NCBI GenBank assembly: GCA_026261815.1
Contig: JAMPIT010000230.1
Coordinates: 34,990,501-35,054,500, forward strand
Direction: 5' to 3'
Source of the DNA: Monarcha castaneiventris obscurior
Lineage: Eukaryota; Chordata; Aves; Passeriformes; Monarchidae
DNA length: 64,000 nt
A program made the position numbers and the translations under genes. The notes below the pieces were generated by a model that searched no databases, was not told where the DNA came from, and saw nothing but the letters and a program-made list of their open reading frames with translations. Every line of letters starts with the position of its first letter. Position 1 is the stretch's first letter. Shown here in pieces: positions 1 through 13,500 of the stretch.

Positions 1-3000
1 TTACTTTCCTCTTCATTACTATAAATGTGGATAATTTAATTCTTATTTTGATTTTCTTGGAAATATAAATATGAAACCAGGAGTTGTCAAAACTAGTAAC
101 ACACCATTCACCAAATTAAATTAAAAGATATAACTCTAATTTTCCATCTGGATACAGGTTTCTAGAGGCTTATAGAAAACTGCACTGGATTTTAATTGAT
201 GTCTTATTAATAGTTTTTTATATTTTATCTACTTTGCTTTCTAAAATTTCATTTTTAACTGTACAGAGTTAATATTTGCTGCAGTCTGAAGAGATCTGTC
301 TCTGACTGACAAGTTGAGGACAAGAACAGGGCATGACAGCAGTAAGAGCTGCAGCAGAGAATGCAAAAGGGGGATAGGGTGTAGCAAAAGTTCATGAGAG
401 CACAATGAAAAAAACTCTGATAGAAGTGTCTCCTGTAGCCTTTCTGACACCTCTGACCAAAAGTGCCTTTAAAAGTAGGAGAGAGAAGCAGTGTTCACAG
501 ATCCTTTTTTAAAGTGTGAGAACTAAGACGAATGGATCCACAGTTAGCCATCAGCACTAGTATCCTTCTCCAAAAAGGATTTTCAATAGTCTAGTGATAG
601 CTAATAATGCTGCCATGATGCATATAAAACCATAAGCAATATGATGTGTTCAGATAAAAGGGAAAAGAGAAAGTGGAAGAGCAGGAAGGTCTGAGCACCC
701 TTCGAGTTCTCTCTGTACCCCAGAACTACTGCTGCTCAGACAAAGGACTGAAATATGGTCCTGAATGAATGTTTCCATTTTGTTGCTGGCTCACTTCTTT
801 CAGCTGCTGATAAATTATAGGAATCCCTTTTTAATGATTTGCCTCTTTCAAAACTAATTATTAAGACCTGTTGACTTGCTTTTTGGGCTCTACACTATGT
901 GTGTTATATAGTCACATTAAGACTATCAATTCAATTTACTCGATGGAGAATGAAAAAGGACACCAGATTTTTTCAGGACCTTTGCTCTCCAGTGACTTGT
1001 CAGTTTAAGAGATGAAATGCTGTCAATAACTTCTAAATCTGCAATGTTCACTAAAAAACATCTAACAAGGACTGGTGTCCCTGGTGTGACAGTGAAATAA
1101 ATACTCACTTTTAAACAGGCTACCTTAGGAGATAGTAGTGACCACAGTATAAACAAATATGGTGTAAAATACAGGCCAGAATTTTCACTTCTATAGACAA
1201 ACAGTTATTAACAAAAGAGGCAAAATCTAGAATTCAGTTTTACTAGGTGCACCTCTGTTCAAGAATTTCTATATTTTATGCATATTTAAATTCAGAATGC
1301 AGTGATTTATTAGTCTGTAGCTCTTAGGAGAAAAGCAGATGTTCTAGATCCTCTACATGAATATTTAATGAAAGAGAAAAAGAACTTTTTTTTTTTTTTA
1401 AAGGAATCTCATTTTTATTCTAGACAGAGAGCGTCAAGTGAGATGCTTAAGAGATGTGAAACCACAAATTCAGATCGGAAGTTTAATATCTTTTACCGTG
1501 CTCCCAATAATAACCCTTTGGCAAAAAAACTTACTCCTAGTACAGCTGCTTTGGGTTTGTTTGGTTTGTGGTTTTGTGTTTTTTTTCCTCTCCAGATGGT
1601 GGTCATTAGAAATTTCCAGGATAACCTCTATACAAAATGTATATTTTCATACTCTCTATTGATCTTTAAAGCATAATCATCTAAATGACTAGAGACCTAC
1701 CAAGAACTGCTATTAGTTCTGTTTGCATCTTTTTTGCCATAGAAGTTTAAACATCAAGGGTTTTAATTAATGTTAGAAGAATTTTCCTCCCATGGCCTAA
1801 AATCTACATGGCTAATTTTCCCCTCAGACTCTTTAGTCCTGGTAGAACAGTTCTGGAAATAACTTATCCTTAGCAATATTTACACAGTCTGCCAGGAAAC
1901 TTTCAGCATGAAACTCATAGAGAGAGAAGAATAATCAATTAGCACTTGCTAGGAATACTCTTTCTCTTTGTTTAAGAGATCGAAGCTGAATCATCACTTG
2001 ACCATATTCTAACTGCTATATTTGCCACATGCAAATGCACAAAGAATGCATTCAATTTGTCAAGTCTTTTTTGGCCATTTTAGGAAAATGTCATTATGAA
2101 TGTCATAACCAGCCATTACTGATGACATTTAAAATTGTGCTGTTCTTTGAATGAATACTAATAGTTTAGAACTGTAAAGCCAATATACACAGTTAGATGA
2201 AATAAATTTCAAATTGAATGAAAATGATATAATGTTAATGCACCTTGAGGAGAAAAACAAACCAAAAAAAGCTACACATCGATGGTAGATACTTTTCTTT
2301 CCTTTAGAGGACTCCAGAACGAGAAGATTGGAGTAAAAACTGTATTTGTTAAAATGTCAACATTTCCCCTTCTGTATGTCTTCAGACAGGTGAGAGGTGA
2401 AATGGATAAATTCCTATTTCTATATGTGTTTCATTTTCTTTGTTCCTTTACACTTACTGTGCATATAAATTATACATCTGGATAGTATTAATGGCAGCCT
2501 TCTCATATCTGAACACACAAACACAGGATGATTTCTGAATTTAAGTGAAGAGATATTCAGAAGCTGATATTTTTTAGCTGAGGAAATCATGGCCAAAACA
2601 TTTCGCTGCAAAAGGAACAGAAGAGACAGAAATGGGGCAGAAACCAGCATTAATTTCACACATATATCAACAAACAATAGTTTGTTGTTTTTCTTAGCCC
2701 ACACAACTTAAGCTTGTGGGACCTCCTAGTTAAAACTTTGATAATTTGCAGCAATGACCTATAGAAAACTCAGTATTTGATGGGAGCTGGCAGGCAGGAC
2801 TGTGTGAGATACTGCAGTCATACTCTGCTCTTCGGATAAAATATAAACATGACGTCTCAGTTACTACCCTGTGGAAAACAGTTTTATGTCAATACAATGA
2901 AAATTAAGCACTGCATCAAAATTTTCATTTTTAAGGACCTTTCATAATTTTGTATTTATTATTTGATTTCTCTTGATATTTTCTCAAATAGCTTTGCTTG

Positions 3001-6000
3001 CTGTATTGGATTACAGAAGAATATTTAAATGGAGCACCCTTGTTTCTGGAATGACTTTGGTGAAACATGGAACATCTTATGGTCTTGTAAACTTATATAG
3101 GGAAAAGTAAACATGTTTGTTAAGAATACACTGATAGTAGTCAGAAACACCAGTAAACTGATTTGATTATCAAGCCTGTAAGCAGGAACTAGGACAGCAG
3201 TGAAGAATACATTTGTAACAGCAAAAGTCCTAGATCTTGGACCAGAGTGGACTAACCTATTTTACAACAATACAAAGACAGAAGTCAGTAGAGGTTTCTC
3301 ATTTTGTTGTTGTTTGTAAGGAAACAACCCTCATCTGAATGAAATTCACTTTCATTCCCCTTAGAGCACTTTGCTCAGAATAATTCCACTATTACTGAAG
3401 TAAATCAATAATTTCTGATGAAAAAAACCCAAACCAAACCAAAAAAAATTCCCCACTCTAAAATTCCCTTCTTTTGGATAGTTTTCATGTTATTTTTATC
3501 TCAACATGAAATCAAAAGCAGTCAAGAAATATAGGAACATAGAATTCATTGTTAAAATAGGTTAAAAGTACTAATAAACAAGAAAATTAAAATGATTATC
3601 AACAATAACTAGAAAGTAAGTGTATATAAGAATGACCAAGAACTGAATGGAATATCTTTAATACAGAAGTGTTAGAACAATCATAGTTCCCATGGAACCA
3701 CTCCAAAAGTGAAAAATAGAGTGGGGGAAAAAAAGGAGATTGGATCCAGGAACCCTAATTTATATTTCTCACAGTAAAAAATTATTTTCTATTGTTGAAA
3801 AATATGTTATAGTAGCCTCTTTTTTTCTCCTTTAATTTTAAAAAAAAAAATATCCAGTGAAGAGTGACAGCATCCATAAACATTTCCATAACATGGGAGT
3901 AAGTCTAACTAATGCACAAATAAATTTTCATTAAGTCAGCTAAGTTAATATGAGTTCTCAGGAAATTGCCACCTTCATTTTTATATGTGCACACTCAAAG
4001 AGACAAACTAGATACAGAGACTTAAACCCAAACTTACATTTTTCCTACATGCTTTTATCTCATCCTTCTGTGATATTTTTTTATTATAAAAAAGATGTAT
4101 AGTAAAAATCATAAACAGCTTCTTGGCCCTAAGCAGTTAAAGCTCTTAGCAAATACGAAATTACAGCTTTCTACTTTTAATATTTTAAGCCACCAAATGG
4201 TAAACAGGAACATTATGAATATGATTAAGAATATGAAAGTTCCTGCAGCTATTCAAAGATTACTCTTCTACAGAGACTGCAAGAAAAACTGTTGCTCTTG
4301 GCTTAGCAGAGAGCTCCCTGTACTTCTTATGTCAAGCAAAAGATAATAGATGAACAGGTTGCATATGTATATGAGGAGCTTGGGAGAGAAACAGATGCTT
4401 TAAATTGGTCTCTCAGAAGCACTGAGAGGGCAGATGGGAAATACACTATTAAAACATGGCCATTACATTGCTTTTACTGTCTCTAGTCTGAAAAAAAAGA
4501 GGTCAGGTAAGGACTAACTTATTTGGTGATTCACTTAGGGCAAACATTAGCCCATCCAGCATTAATAAAACATACTTAGAAAAAATTTTACAGTAAAATA
4601 TACTAGTATATTAATATAATAAGCTGAAAATAGCCTGTAACAGCTGTAAAGCATGAGAGGGATAGCAAACCCTGAACCTGGTGTCTTGGCTGGCGCTCCA
4701 AAATCAGCATGCTTTTACCACCAAAGCTAGGAAGATAGAGGGTGTAGACATCTGAAATGAATTATGTATTTCAGGAACAAGAAAGAGGCAGAAATCACAA
4801 AGACAGAAGCTCAAATTTGGTTCTCATTCATATCTCAGACTAAAGTAACACGGTTACTAAAGCTACAGTAATAGTGTAGGGTTTATTTAAACTAACAGAT
4901 GAAAGAGTGTTTCAATGTCATTAATGTTCATTGAAGTTAAAAAATAAAAGGCAAAAAAACCCAAACAAAGGCAGCCAACTGACCAAAAAAACAACAACAA
5001 GAAGAAAAACTACAACTGGGTATGTTGTCCATGAACACCTTGTCTATCACCAAATGCCTACACCTGAATATTCTCCCTTAGGATCTGGAGAGATAGCAGA
5101 TTTATGTGACATCTTTTGAGGAATTATATTACAATGATATCAAACAATCTCTAGAACTAGAGTTGATTTTATTCGATTGATTACAAAAAGTGTTTCCATA
5201 AAGAAAACTCAGATAGTGTCATATTGGGTGAGATGAATTCAAACCCAAATATGAGATTTACTTGAATTATTTGTGTGCTTATTTTTTCTTTCCCCTCCTT
5301 AATTTGTTTTGGAAAAGTAGGAAATTGAATCACTACATGGATTGAATGGAGCACTAAACACATAAATTGTAATGGACCTTAGATACCACGACATCAACCC
5401 TTGTCACTTGACCATTGTTTGCCCTTCCTTCCTCCTCCCATCTCAAAGCATAAAATTCCATTTATATAGTTACTGTTTAGGAAGCTTATAAATACAAGTG
5501 TATCTCTCCTTGAACCATAAGCTCCATTTGGACACAAATAGCATTATCAACTCTTATGATTTAAAGGACTAGTAAAATTACTTTCAGTGAAAATTCACTG
5601 AGTACTTGATGAAAAGCTGGGCAAAGAGCATTGTAACAGAAATTATTTTCTTCACAGGACACATACAGTAAATGTAATACACTGTATTTCAAAAACATCC
5701 AAAAGATCTGACGATACTTTCCTGCATTGCTAGTGAAGCTCATGAATTTCCTGTAAACAATTGTTTTACTCTTCAATAGTGTTAGATAATAGAAAGTTGG
5801 GAAAAAGTAGAATCTTACCTAGAAAATGCTAAACTACTTTTTTGAAAACTTTTTTGCTTAGTATTCCTCAGAGCAGTAAGAAAAACAACACACACTGACA
5901 CTGTTAAAATCTTGACATACCTCTTCTCCCTCTTCTACATTCTATTCTATAAAAACCTTTGAAAATTATTCTAAAGCAACATTTCCAACAACCATAACTA

Positions 6001-6406
6001 CACGCCTTGAAGTATGAATTCTCATTCTTTTATTAACTTCCCTTTAAAATTTAAAAATCTAGAAATCTGAGTAAAACACGGTAAAAAACATGAAAACCTG
6101 ACTTCACTGAAATCAGTTAGAATTTCTACAGGAATAGGACATTTTTAATGAAGGTTTTCAGCTTACTTAGATATTATGAGATTAACATACTATTCTTATT
6201 AGTGATTCTCTTCAGGCACAGCTATTTCCATAATGAGTATAACTTCATGAAAAATGTAAACCATGTTTATAGCTTCCTCACCTCACTTATATTTTCTTAA
6301 TGAAGAACCATTTTTGTGTCCCTGAATATGGAAGATCTATCTGTTGATGAAGAATTGAAAAATTCAGCAGCTTGTTGTAAAACCATTATATTTTCAAGCT
6401 TTGCTC

Positions 6407-6439
6407 ACCTTTCAAATATATATTTCATATTTGAAAGGT
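6407..6439. repeat. Perfect hairpin, 13 bp arms
   Basis: ACCTTTCAAATAT (6407-6419) and ATATTTGAAAGGT (6427-6439) are exact complements around a 7-base loop. There is no T run after it and no context suggesting a function. Confidence 0.7.
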
Positions 6440-9142
6440 AACGGTAAAGTAAATTTACCAAAGTAATCTTGAAAAGTAAGTAACTTGAAAATCATTACTG
6501 GGATTGCAATTGTAGATAAATTGAAACAGTTGCACAGTCATAAACAGCAATTAACTTATTTCCAAGCAGGCTATTTGACTGTTACACATGGATCCTTACG
6601 TAAGCTAAAATCAGATACAATATAACAGCATATTATCAGCATCAAGTACAAAAGGTCTGATGAATCCTTAATTGTTTAATTCTGTGAAACACAAGAAAGA
6701 GGAAAGGTGATTCTGGCATATCAGTGTGAGGAACTTAAATGCTAGAAACTGAGGTGTCTCTGAAATAGAGATGAAAGATGAACAAAATCTTTAAAAATGG
6801 TTTCGACTTAACTATTTTTAAGTCTGAACTTAAAAGCTCAGAAAAGTCTAAGACCTGTGACTAGACAGAATTACATTATCAAATTCCATGATGCCTTTGC
6901 TCCATACTTGCTCATTTGAAAAACAGTTTACAGATTTTTTTCTATTCAGGCATATCCCTACATAGAATCAAAATTGCACACCCATTTAAAGCTAATTAAT
7001 GACACTTATTCTAAACAGACATTTGACAATTTTTGTTTTAGAAGATGAATCATTAGCCATCAAAGCACTATGATAATGACAACAACAAAAAAGCCATATG
7101 GTAATTGCTCTCAAAACTCCAAAAGTGTGACTGTCATGACGTATCAAAAGCAAATAAGAAAAATGATTTTGTTTTTACACTTAAACTACTAGAAAATAAG
7201 ATTTTAGCTTTGTTATACCTTACTGGAAAGAGTCTCTGTAGTTATTATGTACTTTTTAAAATTCTGAATGACTTTTTGGTACCAAGGAAAAAACGTCCAA
7301 ATAATATCTGCACACAAAGTCACAATATCCCTGGAAAAGAATTTTCCTGTAAGGGTGTTGTTTGAATGTTAGTAGCTAATCAATACTAAACAGAACACCC
7401 CCGCCCCCCACAAACCAACCAACTCCCAAATAAACCCAAACCAAAACCAATATATTGGCAAAATTATGAAGTCCAGCTTCATGCACATAATACTTAATGT
7501 GCCAAAGTCTTTCTTTCACTTCCTAATCCAAAACAGCACACATGAAAATTGAGATCAAAGAAAAAATCCTAACACAAATCCAGATGCAGACAGTTAAAAG
7601 CAAAGAATCTTTAATTTAAAAAGCAAACAAACAACAAACAAAGCCTGGCATTTTCAAAACCTGTATCAAAACAGCCAAAATTTAAATGATCTTATTTATG
7701 ATGTAGGGAGATAATTCTTGTAGTCATTCCTTATCCTGCCTGAATTGTCACAGATGGCTGAACAGCAGAGGTGTTCTGATGTGTGAACAGAATTTGAGAA
7801 CTGCGCAGAAACAGCACAATCAATGAGTGCAAAGACTGTAAACTCATTTTCCTGAATATGACTTTTAATTTAGTTAGATGCATGAGCAAAGTACTTGAAA
7901 AGTCGTATCAATGCTCAGCAACTTTCAGATGACTACCAAGTGGCCTAATTTTGTATTACCATTAGAAAAAGAAATTGATTTACAGTGAAAGACTATTTGC
8001 TGTAGCAGTTAATACTAAATTTGTATGCCCCTATAATTTACTTCACTTACAGCTGTCTCTTATATTAATATTCATAATAAAAGTCCTCTTCTAATATTTT
8101 TTGATTTGACAGGAATGCATTAGCTATGACAAATGCTTTATAACGTGCTCAGACAATATTAATACAAGCAGAATTTCTTATAATTGCTGTTACTTAAATG
8201 CAAAGATTATTTTTTTATTTGAATTTACCCTCTTCTCTCTTCTTCCAACCTTTTGCTAATGTAGGTTTTGATAACTATACATCAGTCAGACTCATTTCTA
8301 AGCTCAACTTGGAGTGCTAGACCACATGAAAAACTGAACCAATTCAGTTCTTTCAGAAATTTTAAAGTACAAAAATTGCTATGATGTTTTGGTTCGGGGA
8401 AGGATATAATCTCTATTTTATGTTAGAGTAAACAAATTCTTCCTCCTTAGGAGATGACTTGTTCATGGAAGTTCCTTATCCATAAGTAATCTAAGACAAC
8501 ACTCCGAATGTTTACTAGCATAAAGTAGAATGAATCTGACTGCCAGGTTTTCTACTGCTTTACACAATTATTACAAGATTTGCCTGAAGAAATAGGGCCT
8601 GAAGTTTCAGCAACTACTTAAATAATGTACTACCACAAATTACATTCAAATATTGCAACATATATAGATAATCGTATTAGCCTGTAAGATCAGACTGCAA
8701 AGATACCCATTCAAAAAAAAAAAAAAATTACAGCACCTTAATGTAACACAGTAGAATCCACAATTGAGCTTTTATAAGACCTTATATAATAATCATAGCT
8801 AAATTTCATAAATATGTTCATTAGTTCACTCAGAACAAAACACTAAGTTGCTGTAGAATGGTGCTAACACTGTTTCTTTGCTATAATTGCTATGAGTCTA
8901 CCTTATCATCAGGCAGAATTGCCAAAAATTTATATCAAGAACACCAGAATCAACTCTCAATTTCTTGTCTTCTAAGACATTAGTATAATATATATTAGTA
9001 GTCTAAGTGAGGTTCCAGAGTTGTCCAGATAAATATTGGTCATGTTCATTTATAAAAAGAGGCATAGTTTAAGACTCTACTTTCTACAAAACCAAACCCT
9101 GACTTGTCTTTGCAATAAATATTCAGGGACAATGTTTCTCGT

Positions 9143-9195
9143 TTCTGATATCAGTGGATAAACTGATATTCTGATATCAATATTTCTGATATCAT
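9143..9195. repeat. Cluster of CTGATAT(CA) units
   Basis: Four CTGATAT copies start at 9145, 9163, 9171 and 9186. The first is the palindrome CTGATATCAG. This is a short degenerate tandem/palindromic cluster. Confidence 0.6.
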
Positions 9196-10505
9196 AGCGG
9201 TAAGTAATTCAAGCAATAAATCTGTTTAGCTGCTTATAGTCCAACATTTGAAATGCAGAATGCATACCTACTGCAGAACTGATATGTTCATGGTGCACAG
9301 CAAAGCATGTTAACAACCTTATGAAAACTTACACATGGAGACTGAGTAGAGGAAAACAAGAACGTTGTGTAGCACCGTTTTAAAGCAAGAAATTCACTTT
9401 GTTACACCATGCTACATTAGTTATTTTCTTTATATGAAAGTTGCCACTGTTGGGATCTGTGAGGGCTAGTAAACTCTCCTTCTCAGACAGGCCACAGTCC
9501 CTTCCTCTATGGAGGCAGAAATGTGCACGATTTGGCAAAAGATGGGCACAGAACAAGTGTCCCAAATCTGTGTTTGACTAGAATCTGTTGGGGGGTATAC
9601 CAAAAAGAGAAATATAAATACCAGACAGGCAGTTACCACACCGCAGGTAAATCCTGAAGCTCTTAATAGCTTTTGTTTGGTCGTTTCTAGGGCTCTGAAC
9701 GATATAGCTACCAAAGAGGTAATTAATGTTGCAACTCACATGACCTTCTAACTCATAACTGGAACTTCTGGAATTCCTCCCTCAATGCCACTGCATTTTC
9801 TTCCCACTTTTCCACATGTGAAGGTGTCCCAGCTTTCTGGGTTTTACTCCCACTTTGATAATCCTAGTGCCAATCAGTATGATAGTAACATAACTCATTT
9901 GAATTGACATTGGATAACCCATTCTATTAGCCCAGAAATTCTCTATTTATTCAACTCATAACACTGTATCAACCAGTGATGAATGGTAAATATACATTTA
10001 TACAATGGGCACTGGAGAAATTCTCTTTAAACCTCTCCCTGGCTTTTTGCAAAATTCTATCAATGGTAATCAAAACTTTTTGATGCACTTAAAATACACA
10101 TTCCATTCAGAAGCTCTTGATTAAATACGTTTCAGTAGTAAATCTTTAAGGATTCTTCTTCAGGGTACATGCTCTTTTTATTTACAAAACTTCACAAATA
10201 GTCTAGAAATAATTCTACTCTCATGAGATTCAGCACTTATTTTATAAAGCTGGAAATGATGTGTTTGATATCACAAGTATGTCTGATATAGAAGACAGGC
10301 AAGCTTTTGCCATAATTGAAGTGGGAAAACAAAAAAAAGCTGTTCATGACTGTATTGCTAACAAAGTTTTGTGCTACTTTATAAGAATTGTTCATTTCCT
10401 AAGAAAACCAAAAGAGGAATCTTCTGTAGATCACACTGTTGCTTCACAAGTCTGTAGCTAAGATAGGGTAAAGGTGTGTTCCAAATAATAAACATTATTT
10501 GACTT

Positions 10506-10575
10506 ATAGAATCATAGAATGTTTGGGTTGGAAAGGACTTTAAAGATCCTCTAGTCCCAACCCCACTGCCATGAG
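10506..10575 (-). mobile_element. CR1 LINE, very short 3' end fragment
   Basis: Starts TAGAATCATAGAATG, the reverse complement of the CR1 3' terminal repeat, then runs through GTTTGGGTTGGAAAGGAC to CCCCACTGCCATGAG. This is the terminal CR1 3' UTR in minus orientation. It is 5'-truncated after about 70 bases, and the sequence beyond is not recognisable as CR1. Confidence 0.88.
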
Positions 10576-13500
10576 TTATTATTTCTCATAGTGAAATCTT
10601 TTTCTAAGTAAAAAGCCCCCAACAGACTGGCAAAGGACAGCTCTTTCACAAAAGCACAATTGCTCATAGCTGTAAGAGCTGTAAGCTGTACCTCATACTG
10701 GGGTATCAGTTTCATTATTCTGACACCAATCAACCATTCAGTGCCACAGAGATGCATCTTCTTTCCCCATCCATACTGTACAACTTCAAACCAAATTCAG
10801 CTTCTGGAAGCCTCTTGGGTGACGGTCACACTGAAGTTAAATTAAATTAAAGAATATCTTAAACCGTCTGTGAAACAAAAATCTTCTAAGGCTTCTTCTG
10901 GTCAGTTTAGTAACTTTATTGCCAATATTTCAAATACTACATTTCAGTACTTCAGGTGTTCAGGTCAGATGCCCCAAAAAATCCACTAAAATAAAACAAA
11001 CAATAATGAATTCTTCAGACAAGGAGATGAATCAGTTAGTAATATATTAGGTTAACTATGAATACTAAAAATAAATGTCTTAGCTCAGGTCACACAATCA
11101 GAGATATTAAAAAACCAAACCTAAACAAGAATTAAAAAAAAAGCCCAAGCAAACTAAAAAAACCCTACATCACATATACCACAAAACTTCCTTCCTCTGG
11201 TAAGATATCAAATCTTGTCTCTTGATTCAGATGCTGCCTAAGCATATAGTAATGACCTTGACAAAGTTAAGCATGTTCTTGAAAGTTGTACTGAAAGACT
11301 GGGTAGGTAGAAAGGTGGGCTCAGGCAGTGGAAAGCACTCCCTGCCAACCATAAAGCACGTGTGCACACAATAGCTGCAGCTCAGAGTATGGTGACACAC
11401 TGCTAAAGGAAGATAAATGAACTCCCAAATATGTAAGGCTAGAAATGCCCACAATATATCTCATGAATTCCATAATGACAGGTATCTTGGCTCGTTCAGT
11501 GTCCTGTCCACAGCATATGAGGAAGATAAAAACACTAAGCTGTAAGTAGCACAGCTGCATATAAGTGCAGGAAAGAAAGAAACTGTTCTTTCCAACTTTT
11601 GGGTTTGGCTGTTGGGTTTGTTTGAGTTTGTTTTTTAAGATTGGCAGTTGCTTGATTGGTTGATTTTTTTTTTTTTCTCTCATAAACAGCAGTCAGAAAC
11701 AAACTTCATAAAAGTAATACAGGCAGAGGCTGAAGATAATGCAAAATATAATGACCTGCTCTGCATGAACCAGATTACTATCCACAACACTTGGATTTTA
11801 TTTTCTTCTACATCATTGTTTTTCCTCTGAGTATTGTCATTTCAAACGTTTACTTTGAAGTGTCCTGGAAAGTGAAGTTTTGCATTTTAAAAAATCTCTT
11901 TAAAGTACTGAAAAGACTGTTACCTGAAGGAAACAATAAGACAGATTTCCAGTTACAGATGGTTCTTCGAGACTATTACTGATCGACAAAAATACAGCAG
12001 TTGACAAGCACACTGTTAGTGCTAATTAGTAGGAGCGGGCTAATTCAAAATTCCATTAATTTTCTTCCTTTGCTTAAAGTGAGCTAGGAATTGTGAAAAG
12101 CTTAAACCAAAATGACAGTAGATGACAGTCAGGAAGCAGGCTTCACAGTTGTGACAGAAGACAACCAGGGACCTTGATTTGGAGCTAACAAAAAAATTGG
12201 ATAATTAAAAGGCAGTCCAGTAACAACTTGGCATTTGTGGACATCACAGTGGACAGCTTGAAGAATCCCCTGGCACAGGAAAAACAGGATGAGAATCTCA
12301 AACTTTCGTGCAGTGGAAGAAATGCTAAAAGTGAAAAATTATCAACAACAAGAGTGATGACTAAAGGTTTAAATTTGCAATAGCAGGCTGGGTAAGTTTC
12401 CTTTAAATTTACCCAACCACACTAGCTAAGTAACTACCTATAACTAATTATGTAGTGCGAATATTCAGCTAGATGGCTGTTTGCCTTTTAAACACTTCAT
12501 GTAGCCTTAAATAAGTCCCCTGACTTTGAATCAAGAAGGCATTCAGATATCTGCTAAAACATTGAAAAACTGATGGAGCCCTTGTGCAAGTGGAGGATGC
12601 CCCCCCCAAATCTGGCAAGGTAGCATTTTTGTCAGTATGAACTTCACATCTACTTCATTAGTTTCCATATTGTTCTTCTGTTTATCATGGGTATAATTCA
12701 CCTTCTCCTCACAGTAATGTGGTTACCACTCTCACTGGTGATACTTGCAGCAGGAGCTGCAGGACCCAGTACACAGCACACACCTAAGGCTGGCAAACTG
12801 CAGTGACCATAAAGAAGCAGGAATGAAAGTCCTTCTATTTCCTCTCTTCATAAATAAGCATGTGACCACCCACCCAGGTATCATGCCTGAATTTATCTAC
12901 ATTTAAACAAAAACATCTACCTGAACTTTTGATGGATCCATCTTGTAGATGGATCTTGTAGATTGGGGTGTATGAATTTTCATGAGGGAAGTGTCAATCA
13001 TAAGCTTACAGTAACAAAGCCAATTGTTATTGTTAAAAAGTTCCAAATCTTAGCAGTTTGAAATGAAAGAGCAGATTGACATGATGAGATCCTGCCAGCC
13101 ATGCTATTGATTTGCAAAGGCTGTGAGCATTGTCACCCCTACGCACACACACCCCAGGACTGTCTCCACGACCGATCTGTTAAATTGTGCTGCTGAAGTT
13201 CACTCACACCAGCCATACTCTGTGAGGGAGATAACACACTAAGCCTTCTCCAAACCATTGCCCTTGCCCTGTGTCTGGTGTTATAACAAGAACTAGCAGC
13301 CACAAAGCACATGCAGAAAAAGCACAATGGGTGTTTGGCAAGATTTGTCACGTATTTCAAGCTCCCTATGTATTGTCATCAATAGCTGCTGATATTTTCT
13401 GATATGTGAAAGCAGGAAAAAAGTGAGGCATCTTTCCCTGCTGGGAAATATTGGTTTTATTAAGGGCAACTCCTTCAAGCAAATTCAACTAGATAGCTGT

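Noticed and set aside
1368..1676. 102-codon plus-strand frame
   Set aside because: It runs through a poly-T tract giving a run of Phe and resembles no protein family. Chance frame.
11321..11683. 120-codon minus-strand frame
   Set aside because: The composition is that of translated AT-rich DNA with low-complexity Lys/Gln, and no domain is seen.
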